DNA from: Chryseobacterium tagetis
GTDB taxonomy: Bacteria > Bacteroidota > Bacteroidia > Flavobacteriales > Weeksellaceae
Direction of reading: 5' to 3'
DNA length: 64,000 bases
Assembly: GCF_016735585.2 (NCBI RefSeq)
Contig: NZ_JAERSE020000001.1
Span: 310,001 to 374,000, forward strand
Translations under genes and position numbers: made by a program
Shown: in pieces, positions 24,221 through 34,071 of the stretch
Numbering within the stretch: the stretch's first letter is position 1
Layout of the letters: each line of letters opens with the position of its first letter
The notes under the pieces: generated by a model
The model's input: the letters and a program-made list of their open reading frames with translations, nothing else
Told to the model about the DNA's origin: nothing
Databases searched by the model: none

Positions 24221-25132
24221 ATGAAAAACTTAAAAATATTTTTTCTTTTATTGATTCCGACTTTGTTTTATACACAAAAAACCAGAGTTTTTATTTTGGC
24301 CGGTCAGTCGAATATGAATGGATTTGGTTTTAATAAAGACTTACCGGATGATCTGAAAACCTTTAAAGATGTTTATATTTTTCAGGGAAATTCAGTTCCG
24401 GATGGCGATCTGAATGGAGGAACAGGGAAATGGGATGTGTTGAAACCAGGCAATGGAACTGGTTTTAAAACAGACGGTAAAATCAATACACTTTCAGACA
24501 GGTTCGGGCTGGAAATGACCTTTGCGAAAAAAATGAAGGAATTATTCCCCAATGATAAAATTGCTTTAATAAAATATGCCAGAGAGGGAACTTCTATTGA
24601 CAGCCTTGCAGCCGGACCTTTTGGGTGTTGGGATTCAGATTTTAAAGGGAAAAACGGATTGAACCAATATGATAACTTTTTAAAAACAGTAAAAAATGCT
24701 TTATCGGAAACAGATATCGATAAAGACGGCAAAAAAGATCAGATTGTTCCTTCAGGAATTCTTTGGATGCAGGGTGAAGGCGATGCAAGCTATGATGAAG
24801 CTATTGCCAGTCGTTATTATGACCATTTGAAAACTTTAATGAATGAAATGAGAGCTGCCATGTTGACGGATGATCTTCCCGTTGTGATCGGTAAGATTTC
24901 AGATTCGGGAAAAGATAAATCAGGAAAAGTTTGGAAGATGGGAGAGCTCGTTCAATATGCTCAGGAGAAATTTGTAAGAGATGACGGGAATGCGGCGATT
25001 GTGCGCTCAACTAAAAATTACGGCTATGGAGATGATCCGTGGCATTATAACAGTGTAGGGTATATCGATATGGGACAGGAATTTGCCAAAGAGGTATTTA
25101 GACTCATTATAAATTTCGAAAAAAGACCCTAA
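24221..25132 (+). CDS. Secreted carbohydrate/sialate O-acetylesterase-like SGNH hydrolase
   Basis: A signal peptide (to FYTQ, about residue 19) precedes the SASA/DUF303-type SGNH domain. The nucleophile Ser30 is in FILAGQSNMNGFG. A central ILWMQGEGDA stretch supplies the oxyanion and Asp/Glu elements. The C-terminal Asp-His pair lies in GDDPWHYNSVGY. The family removes O-acetyl groups from sialic acid or plant polysaccharides in the periplasm. No glycan-utilisation genes adjoin it, so the substrate is open. Confidence 0.88.
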   Translation: MKNLKIFFLLLIPTLFYTQKTRVFILAGQSNMNGFGFNKDLPDDLKTFKDVYIFQGNSVPDGDLNGGTGKWDVLKPGNGTGFKTDGKINTLSDRFGLEMTFAKKMKELFPNDKIALIKYAREGTSIDSLAAGPFGCWDSDFKGKNGLNQYDNFLKTVKNALSETDIDKDGKKDQIVPSGILWMQGEGDASYDEAIASRYYDHLKTLMNEMRAAMLTDDLPVVIGKISDSGKDKSGKVWKMGELVQYAQEKFVRDDGNAAIVRSTKNYGYGDDPWHYNSVGYIDMGQEFAKEVFRLIINFEKRP

Positions 25133-25166
25133 TATATTTCATGATTAAATATTCATAAGATATATT

Positions 25167-25174
25167 TAATTTTG
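25167..25174 (+). promoter_or_regulatory. TANNTTTG -7 promoter element (hemN)
   Basis: TAATTTTG, about 46 nt before the ATG at 25221. Confidence 0.38.
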
Positions 25175-25220
25175 CATTAAGAAATTTCAATTTGAAATTC
25201 AGTTTAAAATTAAACCTAAA

Positions 25221-26579
25221 ATGAATTCTTTAATAGATAAATACAATATTCCCGGACCTCGTTATACTTCTTATCCTACCGTTCCTTATTGGGACGAAAG
25301 TACTTTTTCAGCTGAAAAATGGACGGAGAGTGTAATCAGGACCTTTAAGGAAACCAATGCAGAAGAGGGAATTTCTATTTATATTCACTTACCTTTCTGT
25401 GAGGCGCTATGTACGTTCTGTGCATGTCATAAACGTATTACCAAACAGCATAGCGTTGAAATTCCATATCTGGAAAGCGTTTTGAAGGAATGGCAGCTGT
25501 ATCTTCAGTTGTTTGATGAGAAGCCAAAACTGAAAGAGCTTCACTTGGGAGGAGGAACCCCAACTTTTTTCTCACCGGAAAATTTAAAAACTTTGTTGCA
25601 GGGTATTTTTGATACTGTTGAAATTGCAGATCATCCTGAGTTCTCATTTGAAGGACATCCGAATAATACAACAAAGATGCATCTTCAAACTTTATATGAC
25701 CTAGGCTTCAGAAGAGTAAGTTTTGGAGTTCAGGATTATGATCCGAAGGTTCAGAAGGCAATTAACAGGATACAGTCTTTTGAAAATGTGAAAAATGTTA
25801 CGGAATGGGCTAAAGAGATTGGCTACAGAGGAATCAGTCATGATTTGGTGTTTGGGCTTCCGCATCAGACTTGGGAAGCTATGGAAAATACAATCCGTAA
25901 AACCATGGAACTGAAACCGGATCGTTTGGCATTTTACTCTTACGCACACGTTCCATGGGTAAAAGGTGTTGGACAAAGAGGGTTTGATGAAAACGATCTT
26001 CCTAGTGGTGAAGAAAAGCGTCGTTTGTATGAAGATGGAAAAAAATTACTGGAAGAATTAGGCTATATCGAAGTTGGGATGGATCATTTTTCTTTAGAAC
26101 ACGATGATTTGTATCAATCTTTGATTCAGAAAAAACTGCACAGAAATTTCATGGGATATACCTCAAGCAAAACCCAGTTGATGGTTGGTTTGGGAATGTC
26201 TGCAATTTCAGATTCATGGTATGCTTTTGCACAAAATGTGAAAACAGTGGAGGAGTATCAGAAAATAGTAGAAGAAGGTAAAATTCCTGTTGTAAAAGGA
26301 CATGTTCTGAGTGAGGAAGACCTTATCGTAAGAAGACATATTTTGAATTTGATGTGTCAGCTTGAAACAACTTTTGATCACAATAATTCTTTCCCTGAAC
26401 TGGAAAACGCATTTGAAATGCTGAAAGAAATGGAGAATGATGAATTGGTAGAAATTCATGATAACCAGATTAAAATAACAGAAAAAGGAAGAGCATTCAC
26501 AAGAAATGTAGCCATGGTTTTTGATTTGAGAATGATGAGAAATAAACCTGAAACGAGGATTTTCTCCATGACAATTTAA
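25221..26579 (+). CDS. hemN: Oxygen-independent coproporphyrinogen III oxidase
   Basis: This radical SAM enzyme decarboxylates coproporphyrinogen III to protoporphyrinogen IX in heme synthesis without oxygen. The cluster motif CxxxCxxC is Cys60-Cys64-Cys67 (CEALCTFC), followed by Cys69. Conserved segments LGGGTPTFF, SFEGHPNNTT, RVSFGVQDYD and the Tyr-rich LAFYSYAHVPW follow. At 452 residues it is the length of true HemN rather than the shorter HemW. The next gene begins 4 bp after its stop. Confidence 0.95.
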   Translation: MNSLIDKYNIPGPRYTSYPTVPYWDESTFSAEKWTESVIRTFKETNAEEGISIYIHLPFCEALCTFCACHKRITKQHSVEIPYLESVLKEWQLYLQLFDEKPKLKELHLGGGTPTFFSPENLKTLLQGIFDTVEIADHPEFSFEGHPNNTTKMHLQTLYDLGFRRVSFGVQDYDPKVQKAINRIQSFENVKNVTEWAKEIGYRGISHDLVFGLPHQTWEAMENTIRKTMELKPDRLAFYSYAHVPWVKGVGQRGFDENDLPSGEEKRRLYEDGKKLLEELGYIEVGMDHFSLEHDDLYQSLIQKKLHRNFMGYTSSKTQLMVGLGMSAISDSWYAFAQNVKTVEEYQKIVEEGKIPVVKGHVLSEEDLIVRRHILNLMCQLETTFDHNNSFPELENAFEMLKEMENDELVEIHDNQIKITEKGRAFTRNVAMVFDLRMMRNKPETRIFSMTI

Positions 26580-26582
26580 TCT

Positions 26583-27791
26583 ATGGGCAGGAAAATCCTT
26601 TTGATCATCCTTTATCTTTATGCACTTATTTTTAGTGTTTTAAAAACAATAAGGTTTCCGAGTGACTGGTCAGAATCACATTGGATGCTCGATTACAGAT
26701 TTGGATTCATCAAAAGAGGATTGGGAGGCGAAATTTTCGGATTACTTTTCGAGAAAAATCCACATACGATTTTTATATTTTCAGCAGGAGTATTGCTTCT
26801 GCTTTACGCATTACTTTTCGGAATTGCAATAAAAGAAACATTTAAAAGAGAAAATGATTTTCATCGGATATTATTTTTTCTGATATTTTTTCTGTCTCAA
26901 TATATTGTGTTTTCGGCTCATCTTATTGGGTATTTAGACCATATAGTCATTTTGCTGACCATTTTGACGGTTTATTTAATTAAAAATAAAAAAGTATTCT
27001 TATCATCACTCATTGCGACGATCTGTATTTTCATTCATGAGATTTCTTTTTTTCTCCTGTTACCAATAAGTTGTTTTGCATTGATCCTTACGGAAATTCC
27101 GGTTGATAAATTTTCATTTAAAGCAATTTTTTCTAAAAATGTTTTGACCAAATTAATACTCTTTCTTGTCTTTCCTTTCTGTGCCATATTATCGGTCACT
27201 ATTTTTCAGGAGAAGAATGAAGAAATTCATTTCACTAAAATATTTAATTATTTGTGGCAGACCTGTATTGTTTCTGAAGGGGTAGCAGATTCTGTGGCTT
27301 CGGCATATACCAGAAGTTTTACATATTATTTTTCGGAAGAGAAAGGATATTTTATTCAAAGATTATTTATTTCGACCTGTACTATTTTTAATGGAATTCC
27401 AATTTTGTTTTCTTTATGGATGATTTTTAAAGAATTTAGACTGAAGAAAAATATTCAGTTATTTCTGCTATTGGCTATCGTTGCATTCATCCCATTATTA
27501 CTTCATGCAATTGCATTTGATACCTATAGAATATGGGCTTTTCCTTTCATCATTCTGTTTTTGGGTTTCTGGATAATAAGCTCAAAAATGGATATACCAA
27601 AAGAGAAACCACAAAAACTTTCCCTATTGGAAATTGTTTTTTTTGTGATTTCTTTTTTAATGATAACATTAATTCCCAATCACTTATTTGATAAAGAGAT
27701 TGAAAGGATTTCTTTACTTGGAAGATTGGTCATCGTACTTCCAATATTCCTCATATTATATTTTTTAAGAAAGCCTCGAACCATTGGTTAA
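26583..27791 (+). CDS. Polytopic inner-membrane protein, unknown
   Basis: The 402-residue chain has about ten hydrophobic segments. It starts with a short basic N-terminus (MGRKILLIIL) and a conserved-looking periplasmic loop, DWSESHWMLDYRFGFIKRGLGG, between the first two helices (about 35-56); YRFGFIKRGL hints at ligand or polyprenyl-sugar handling, seen in some glycosyltransferase-C-like membrane proteins. That is only a resemblance. The gene starts 4 bp after hemN and is likely cotranscribed with it. Confidence 0.7.
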   Translation: MGRKILLIILYLYALIFSVLKTIRFPSDWSESHWMLDYRFGFIKRGLGGEIFGLLFEKNPHTIFIFSAGVLLLLYALLFGIAIKETFKRENDFHRILFFLIFFLSQYIVFSAHLIGYLDHIVILLTILTVYLIKNKKVFLSSLIATICIFIHEISFFLLLPISCFALILTEIPVDKFSFKAIFSKNVLTKLILFLVFPFCAILSVTIFQEKNEEIHFTKIFNYLWQTCIVSEGVADSVASAYTRSFTYYFSEEKGYFIQRLFISTCTIFNGIPILFSLWMIFKEFRLKKNIQLFLLLAIVAFIPLLLHAIAFDTYRIWAFPFIILFLGFWIISSKMDIPKEKPQKLSLLEIVFFVISFLMITLIPNHLFDKEIERISLLGRLVIVLPIFLILYFLRKPRTIG

Positions 27792-27816
27792 ATATGAGAA
27801 ATATTCCAATGTTTTT

Positions 27817-29178
27817 TTATTGAATAATTAGTTTTTGACTGTAATATTTTAACTTTTCAGAATTCAGGGTAATGAAATACACGCCTGCCGGAATTCCTGA
27901 AATGTCAATGCCTTTGTCATTTTCTATTTTTTGAGATTCTAACACTATTTTTCCATCGGCACTAAAAATTTCAATAGAAATATCTTTGTCTTTTATACCC
28001 TCAATAAAGATTCTTTTTGAGGCAGGGTTGGGATAAATTTTTATCTGAGCTGATAAGCTGTTTTCCTGCGTAGCCAATGTTCCTGAAGTAATTCTGAATA
28101 TTTTTCCATTGTTGACGGCCGCTACAAACAATTCATTCTGATTGTTTACTCCAAATGTTGAAAAATTATTTCCTGAGAATGCTGCAGTCCAGGTTATCGA
28201 ATCGTCCGGATTTAAAATTCCGAGTTGGGTAGAGCAGTAGTCGGCAAAAATATATCTTCCCTGCAAAGCCGGATATTGTGTACCTCTGTAAATATATCCT
28301 CCTGTAATTGAGCATTTTCCTCCGGTATGATTATACGCCGCAACTGGGAAAGTCATTGTAGAAGTAATTGGACAGCCTGTTGTATTGTAGGGTGTATTTC
28401 CTTCATAACATCTCCAGCCATAATTAAGACCGGCTTGAGAAATTGGCTGGCGGTTAATTTCTTCAATCTGGCCTTGACCTACATCTGCAATCATTACATT
28501 TCCGGAAGTGGTATCAAAATTGAACTTCCAGGCATTACGCAATCCATAAGCCCATACTTCGTCAGCTCCGTCTACGCCAATAAAAGGATTGCTTGATGGA
28601 ATATTGTAAGGCCCTGTAGAATTAATATCAAGTCTGAGCAATTTTCCCAGAAGTGAATTTTTATTTTGAGCATTGTTGTTAGGATCTCCACCGCTTCCTC
28701 CGTCTCCGGTTACAATCCATAAATATCCATCAGGAGCAAAATGAATACTTCCTCCGTTGTGATTGTCGAATGGTTTTGGGAGATTCAGAACAATTTTTTC
28801 GGTTGTCGCATCAGCAACGTCAGGATTTGAGCTACGGGTGTATCTTGCTACTGTAATATTTCCGGCAGTATCATTATAATACACGAAAAAATAACCGTTT
28901 GTTGCGTATTGAGGATGAAAAGCAAGACCTAAAAGCCCTCTTTCCCCACCATAAGTAACTTTTGAGCTGATATCCAGGAAACTGGCAGCATTGGTAGTTC
29001 CGCTGGGTTGTACAATTTTTATAATTCCATTCTGCTGAACAACAAACATTCTGGTGTCGTTTGCGTGTACAATTTCGACGGGAGCTGTAAATCCCGTGGC
29101 AAATTCTTCTATATTAATACTTTGAGCATTAATAATAAGAGAAGAAAAAATACTTGTGCAAAAAAGTAAATTTTTCAT
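27817..29178 (-). CDS. Secreted PQQ-dependent sugar dehydrogenase-like beta-propeller with type IX sorting domain
   Basis: After the signal peptide (to NAQ, about residue 19) comes a glucose/sorbosone dehydrogenase propeller. Matching segments are GFTAPVEIVHANDTRMFVV, GERGLLGLAFHPQY, NHNGGSIHFAPDGYLW with the catalytic His, and GDGGSGGDPNNNAQN, which coordinates Ca and PQQ in the family. The last 75 residues (IKIYPNPASKRIFIEG onward) form a type A sorting domain. It should act outside the cell. Whether PQQ is actually bound is uncertain, as many Bacteroidota members lack known PQQ synthesis. Confidence 0.9.
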   Translation of the reverse strand: MKNLLFCTSIFSSLIINAQSINIEEFATGFTAPVEIVHANDTRMFVVQQNGIIKIVQPSGTTNAASFLDISSKVTYGGERGLLGLAFHPQYATNGYFFVYYNDTAGNITVARYTRSSNPDVADATTEKIVLNLPKPFDNHNGGSIHFAPDGYLWIVTGDGGSGGDPNNNAQNKNSLLGKLLRLDINSTGPYNIPSSNPFIGVDGADEVWAYGLRNAWKFNFDTTSGNVMIADVGQGQIEEINRQPISQAGLNYGWRCYEGNTPYNTTGCPITSTMTFPVAAYNHTGGKCSITGGYIYRGTQYPALQGRYIFADYCSTQLGILNPDDSITWTAAFSGNNFSTFGVNNQNELFVAAVNNGKIFRITSGTLATQENSLSAQIKIYPNPASKRIFIEGIKDKDISIEIFSADGKIVLESQKIENDKGIDISGIPAGVYFITLNSEKLKYYSQKLIIQ

Positions 29179-29356
29179 AATATTTTGATAGTTAGTGTAT
29201 TAAATCTGAATGAAAATTTCATACCAATTAAACATTGAAAAATTCATTACAATATCATTAAAATATTATTAAATCTTAAATGAAAATAAGAATGCCGATA
29301 TATCTGAAAATAAACGATTTCTGTTGTTAAAAATTCATAAAATTCAATAAAATGAT

Positions 29357-29364
29357 TATATTTG
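29357..29364 (+). promoter_or_regulatory. TANNTTTG -7 promoter element (secDF)
   Basis: TATATTTG, 29 nt before the secDF ATG; a TTG occurs upstream but at a longer spacing (about 30 nt) than the consensus. Confidence 0.42.
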
Positions 29365-29393
29365 CCGACTTAATTTAACGTAGTTATAACAAA

Positions 29394-32306
29394 ATGCAAG
29401 GAAAAGGACTTATTACAATTGTTGCTATTGTACTAGGGTTGATTTGCTTAAATGAGCTATTACCAACATGGTACGCCAGCAAAATTGAAAAGCAGGCAAC
29501 TGCTATTGCAGGAGACAATCCGGAAAAGTATCAGAGAGAGATTGCAAAGCTTTCTAAGGATACTCTGAACCTAGGATTCACAAAACTTTATTACACTAAA
29601 GCCAAAGACAAGGAAATGAAACTTGGTCTTGACTTGAAAGGAGGGATCAACGTTCTTTTGGAGATCAACCAAAGAGATCTTGTGAATGATTTAACAAATT
29701 ATTCCACCAATCCTGTACTTATTGAGGCTTTAAACAAGACCGATGAAGTTCAGAAGAATTCTACAAAATCTTACATCGACAATTTCTTCGAGCAGTTTGA
29801 TGTGATCAACAAGGCTAAAGGAACAAACCTTAAGCTTGCAGATCCTGAACTTTTCGGAAACACTTCACTTACAGAAGTGAAATACAATACTCCTGATGAG
29901 CAGGTGAAAAGTATTGTAAAAAGAAAGATCGATGCATCTGTAGGTACCGCTTTTGAGGTCATCAGAACGAGAATTGACAAAATGGGTGCAGTGCAGCCAA
30001 ACGTTCAGAGAGTACCTGGAACTGCTAGAATTTCAGTGGAAATGCCGGGAATGAAAGACATCGACAAAGTAAAGAAGATGCTTCAAACTTCTGCTAAACT
30101 TCAATTCTGGGAAGTACAACAGTTCAATGAGATTGCTCCTTATTTCCAAACATTGAGTACAATGGTAGCTGCAAAAGGAGATTCTATGGGGGTTGCAAAA
30201 AATACCAATTTTGCCAACATCATCCAGGGAGGAAAATCAATGAGTCAAAGTGCGGTTGGAAGTGTGAAATTATCTGATACTGCTGTTGTCAATAAAATTT
30301 TGAACAGCAAAGTAGCTCAGTCTTTACGTCCGGCTAACATTAAATATACACAATTCATGTGGGGTTACAAACCTGAAGCGACTGATACTGAAAGTTTAGT
30401 ATTATACGCAATCAGAGGTAACATCAATCAAAAAGCTCCAGTTGATGGCGCTGTAGAAACTGCAAGCATTGGATACGACGAACTAAGCAGAGTCGTTGTA
30501 GACATGCAGATGGATTCTAAAGGTGCTAAAGAATGGAAGACTTTAACCGAGAAAAACGTTGGAAAACCAGTTGCTGTAACTCTTGATAACAGAGTTTATA
30601 CTGCTCCGAACGTTGTAGGTGCAATTCCTAACGGTAGAACTCAAATCTCTGGTAACTTCTCTCAGGAAGAAGCTAAAGAATTGGTAGACGTTTTAGGTGC
30701 TGGTAAATTGCCTGCAGGTGCAAAAGTAGTTCAGGCTACGGTTGTAGGACCTTCATTAGGACAAGAGTCTATTGATGCAGGGATAATGTCATTCGGTATT
30801 GCATTCTTATTAATTATTGTTTATATCATTTTCTATTACGGTGGTGCAGGTGTATTCGCTGTAATTGCAATGATCATCAACTTATTCTACATCTTCGGAA
30901 TCATGGATTCTGTGGATGCTACACTTACACTTCCTGGTATCGCAGGTATTGTATTGACAATGGCGATGGCGGTCGATACGAACGTAATTATCTATGAAAG
31001 AACCAAAGAAGAACTTTTCGCTGGCAAAAGTATTCTTGAAGCATACAAAGACGGTTTCAAACATGCACTGAATGCGATTGTCGATGGTCACTTAACGACA
31101 TTATTGACGGCGGGTGTACTTTTCCTTTTCGGAACAGGACCAATCAAAGGATTTGCATTGACGCTAGGAATCGGTATCTTGATGACATTCTTTACTTCGG
31201 TATTGATTTCAAGAGTAATGATCTTCTCTAGATTAAATAAAGGAAAACACCTTTCTGTTTGGACGGGTGCTACGAAAAATCTTTTCAGAAATACTTGGAT
31301 CGATTTCATCGGAAAAAGAAAATATGCTTACATCATTTCTGGTATTTTAACGATCGTTTGTATTGCCTCTATTGCAATCCACGGATTTAAATACGGGATC
31401 GACTTTACAGGAGGTAGAAATTATGTAGTAAGATTTGATAAAGCTGTAAATGCTGAGGATGTTGAAGGAAAATTAGTAAAAGTATTCCAAACGGAAGATG
31501 GGAAAAACTCTTCTGTTGAGGCTAAAACTTTTGGTAATGACAAGCAGTTGAAAATCTCTACAGATTACCTTATTGAAGACGAATCTTTGAAAGCTGACCA
31601 GACTGTTGAGCAGAAATTATACGAAGGATTAAAATCCAGCTTACCTGCAAACATGACGATGAAGGATTTCAAATCAGCAGATAAAGATCATGCGGGAATC
31701 ATCTCTTCTGAAAAAGTAGGACCAACGGTTGCAGACGATATCAAAACTCACGGTATTCTTGCTGTAGTTGCCGCTTTAGCGGGTATTTTCATCTATATCT
31801 TGGTAAGATTTAGAAAATGGCAATTCTCTCTTGGTGCAGTTGCAGCATTGTTCCACGATGCGGTAATCATTTTGGGAGCGTATTCATTGCTTCACAAATA
31901 TATGCCGTTCAACATGGAGATAAACCAGGATTTTGTTGCTGCGATCTTGACGGTATTGGGGTATTCAATCAACGATACGGTAATTATCTTTGACAGAATT
32001 AGAGAATATTTAAGAGAGAAAAAATCTTTAACATTGGCAGGATTATTTGATGACTCTATTTCTAGTACATTGGGTAGAACATTCAACACCTCATTTACTA
32101 CGATCTTAGTAATCTTGGCTATCTTTATTTTTGGTGGAGATAACTTAAGAGGATTCATGTTTGCGATGTTAATCGGTATTGGATTCGGTACCTATTCATC
32201 AATCTTCGTGGCATCGGCAATTGCTTATGACTTTCTTAAACAAGGAAAAGAAGAAGATGTACATGGTAAATCTACTTCGGACAAAGAAGTACTTGCTTCA
32301 AAATAA
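29394..32306 (+). CDS. secDF: Protein translocase subunits SecD and SecF fused (SecDF)
   Basis: This single 970-residue chain combines SecD and SecF, RND-type proteins that use the proton-motive force to pull proteins through SecYEG. The SecD part starts with one N-terminal helix and LGLDLKGGINVLLE, contains a large periplasmic P1 region (about 90-430), and five helices (about 465-620). The SecF part begins near residue 635, with GIDFTGGRNYVVRFD, then five helices with GYSINDTVIIFDRIRE. Fused SecDF is typical of Bacteroidota. The P1 region is longer than in E. coli SecD. Confidence 0.96.
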   Translation: MQGKGLITIVAIVLGLICLNELLPTWYASKIEKQATAIAGDNPEKYQREIAKLSKDTLNLGFTKLYYTKAKDKEMKLGLDLKGGINVLLEINQRDLVNDLTNYSTNPVLIEALNKTDEVQKNSTKSYIDNFFEQFDVINKAKGTNLKLADPELFGNTSLTEVKYNTPDEQVKSIVKRKIDASVGTAFEVIRTRIDKMGAVQPNVQRVPGTARISVEMPGMKDIDKVKKMLQTSAKLQFWEVQQFNEIAPYFQTLSTMVAAKGDSMGVAKNTNFANIIQGGKSMSQSAVGSVKLSDTAVVNKILNSKVAQSLRPANIKYTQFMWGYKPEATDTESLVLYAIRGNINQKAPVDGAVETASIGYDELSRVVVDMQMDSKGAKEWKTLTEKNVGKPVAVTLDNRVYTAPNVVGAIPNGRTQISGNFSQEEAKELVDVLGAGKLPAGAKVVQATVVGPSLGQESIDAGIMSFGIAFLLIIVYIIFYYGGAGVFAVIAMIINLFYIFGIMDSVDATLTLPGIAGIVLTMAMAVDTNVIIYERTKEELFAGKSILEAYKDGFKHALNAIVDGHLTTLLTAGVLFLFGTGPIKGFALTLGIGILMTFFTSVLISRVMIFSRLNKGKHLSVWTGATKNLFRNTWIDFIGKRKYAYIISGILTIVCIASIAIHGFKYGIDFTGGRNYVVRFDKAVNAEDVEGKLVKVFQTEDGKNSSVEAKTFGNDKQLKISTDYLIEDESLKADQTVEQKLYEGLKSSLPANMTMKDFKSADKDHAGIISSEKVGPTVADDIKTHGILAVVAALAGIFIYILVRFRKWQFSLGAVAALFHDAVIILGAYSLLHKYMPFNMEINQDFVAAILTVLGYSINDTVIIFDRIREYLREKKSLTLAGLFDDSISSTLGRTFNTSFTTILVILAIFIFGGDNLRGFMFAMLIGIGFGTYSSIFVASAIAYDFLKQGKEEDVHGKSTSDKEVLASK

Positions 32307-32326
32307 TTTATACTACAATAAATAAG

Positions 32327-32356
32327 AAAAAGCCTTCCACTTCGGAAGGCTTTTTT
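32327..32356 (+). terminator. Intrinsic terminator after secDF
   Basis: GCCTTCC pairs with GGAAGGC around a 5-nt loop, extended by A/T pairs and followed by a T-run. Confidence 0.86.
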
Positions 32357-32384
32357 GTTGGTCAAAATTTTAAAATTCACTTCT

Positions 32385-32424
32385 CACTATTAACTTTTTA
32401 CATTTTACATTTCACTTTTTACTT
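32385..32424 (+). repeat. Short TTTTTAC/TTTTACATT quasi-repeat
   Basis: Overlapping copies of CACTTTTTACATT-like units in the 32357-32475 gap before the exporter gene. Origin and function are unknown. Confidence 0.35.
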
Positions 32425-32461
32425 AATAATAATTTATTATCATTCTTTTTCCCGATTTGAT

Positions 32462-32469
32462 TACTTTTG
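32462..32469 (+). promoter_or_regulatory. TANNTTTG -7 promoter element (MFS exporter gene)
   Basis: TACTTTTG, 6 nt before the ATG at 32476. It supports this ATG over the upstream in-frame TTG. Confidence 0.42.
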
Positions 32470-32475
32470 CAGAGT

Positions 32476-33711
32476 ATGGAAAATTCAAGGAAAAAAGCCG
32501 CTATTGGCTTCATATTTATTACATTATTGATCGATATTACGGGATGGGGAATCATCATTCCGGTAGTTCCGAAACTCATTGAGGAACTTATTCATAGTGA
32601 TATAAGTGAAGCCGCTAAATATGGAGGTTGGTTGGGTTTTGCCTATGCATTTACCCAATTTATTTTCTCTCCGGTGGTTGGGAATTTAAGCGATAAATTC
32701 GGACGAAGACCGATTATTCTGATTTCACTTTTCGGTTTTGCAATAGATTATATTTTCCTTGCTTTGGCACCTACCATTTGGTGGTTGTTTTTAGGAAGAG
32801 TTATTGCAGGGATTACCGGAGCCAGTGTTACAACGGCGAGTGCTTATATTGCAGATATTTCAACCGATGAAGACAGAGCCAAGAATTTTGGACTGATTGG
32901 GGCTGCTTTCGGACTTGGATTTATTATCGGGCCTGTTTTAGGGGGAGTTTTAGGTCATTATGGTTCAAGAGTTCCTTTTTATGCCGCTGCAGTATTGTGT
33001 TTATTAAATTTCCTTTACGGATATTTCATTCTTCCCGAAAGTTTGGATAAAGATAAAAGAAGGCAATTCGACTGGAAAAGAGCCAATCCAATCGGTTCAT
33101 TTAAATTTTTAGGTAAGCACCCCGAAATTTCAGGATTAATTGTTTCATTGATACTAATTTACATTGCGGGACATGCTGTACAAAGTAACTGGAGCTTTTT
33201 TACCATGTACAAATTCAGCTGGACCGAGAGGATGGTGGGAATTTCATTGGGAGTCGTAGGATTATTGGTAGGTTTGGTTCAAGGTGTTTTGATACGATGG
33301 ACAACACCCAAATTAGGCGAACAGAAAAGTATCTATTACGGATTAGCATTATATGCGATAGGAATGTTGTTATTTGCTTTTGCATCACAAGGATGGATGA
33401 TGTTTGTATTCCTTATTCCTTACTGTTTGGGAGGAATCTGTGGTCCTGCTTTACAGTCGGTAATTACGAAAAGTGTTCCGTCAAATGAACAAGGGGAATT
33501 GCAGGGTGCTTTAACAAGTCTAATGAGTGCAACCTCTATTATCGGACCTCCGATGATGACGAATCTCTTTTACTTCTTTACTCATGATAAAGCACCATTT
33601 AAGTTTTCAGGAGCACCGTTCTTCTTAGCATTCATATTAATGGCTGTGAGTGTAATTATCACTTATTTCAATTTTAAAAATAAAAATTCAGAGAAAGAAA
33701 GTATTAAATAA
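32476..33711 (+). CDS. MFS exporter, TetA-like family (TCR/Tet)
   Basis: Twelve hydrophobic segments span about 411 residues. The MFS motif A is [14 protein letters not shown] between helices 2 and 3. Helix 1 carries [15 protein letters not shown] and helix 5 [16 protein letters not shown], both matching the TetA-type drug:H+ antiporter group. TetA-like proteins of this class in Bacteroidota are generally chromosomal and are not proof of tetracycline resistance. The start at 32476 follows a TACTTTTG box; the earlier in-frame TTG lies inside that box. Confidence 0.88.
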   Translation: MENSRKKAAIGFIFITLLIDITGWGIIIPVVPKLIEELIHSDISEAAKYGGWLGFAYAFTQFIFSPVVGNLSDKFGRRPIILISLFGFAIDYIFLALAPTIWWLFLGRVIAGITGASVTTASAYIADISTDEDRAKNFGLIGAAFGLGFIIGPVLGGVLGHYGSRVPFYAAAVLCLLNFLYGYFILPESLDKDKRRQFDWKRANPIGSFKFLGKHPEISGLIVSLILIYIAGHAVQSNWSFFTMYKFSWTERMVGISLGVVGLLVGLVQGVLIRWTTPKLGEQKSIYYGLALYAIGMLLFAFASQGWMMFVFLIPYCLGGICGPALQSVITKSVPSNEQGELQGALTSLMSATSIIGPPMMTNLFYFFTHDKAPFKFSGAPFFLAFILMAVSVIITYFNFKNKNSEKESIK

Positions 33712-33714
33712 AAA

Positions 33715-33745
33715 ACAGGGAATCAAATTTGATTCCCTGTTGCTT
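33715..33745 (+). terminator. Perfect 26-bp palindrome, probable terminator
   Basis: ACAGGGAATCAAA is followed directly by its reverse complement, just after the exporter stop. The T-tail is weak. The 33746-34071 gap otherwise holds an AT-rich stretch, a heptamer tandem repeat and the tatA promoter element. Confidence 0.65.
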
Positions 33746-33955
33746 TTGAAAGAAGGATATGAAGTTTATGAAATGAATTTTTTAAAAATAAGAAAATACT
33801 TCAATTAAATCAATTAAAAGTGAATTAAATTTTTCTTAATAATTTAGTTAATTTGGAAAAACGAATAGAATAGGAGATTGCAGAACTAAATAGTGATGAG
33901 AATAGACTCCACCTTCGTAAAATAGCTATCACATAGTAAAGACTTCCAAAACCCA

Positions 33956-33983
33956 GAATCACGAATCACGAATCACGAATTAC
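33956..33983 (+). repeat. Tandem heptamer AATCACG, about 3.9 copies
   Basis: Three exact copies of AATCACG and a partial fourth (AATTAC). Too short and without unique spacers, so not a CRISPR array. Confidence 0.6.
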
Positions 33984-34059
33984 AAAACACTAATCAGCTT
34001 AAATTCTTAAAATTTATTTAAAATTGATTAAGAACATAATACAATTGCATAATCTTTCG

Positions 34060-34067
34060 TAATTTTG
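34060..34067 (+). promoter_or_regulatory. TANNTTTG -7 promoter element (tatA)
   Basis: TAATTTTG, 4 nt before the tatA ATG, implying a leaderless mRNA. No -33 box at the usual spacing. Confidence 0.42.
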
Positions 34068-34071
34068 GCAA

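Noticed and set aside
29794..32158. Antisense frames inside secDF and similar long genes
   Set aside because: They are mirror images of well-conserved coding sequence with no ribosome-binding context or domain.
32476..33711. Acquired tetracycline resistance gene
   Set aside because: The protein is TetA-like in family only; base composition matches its neighbours and no mobile element is near it.
33956..33983. CRISPR array
   Set aside because: The heptamer units are contiguous with no unique spacers, and no cas genes are present.
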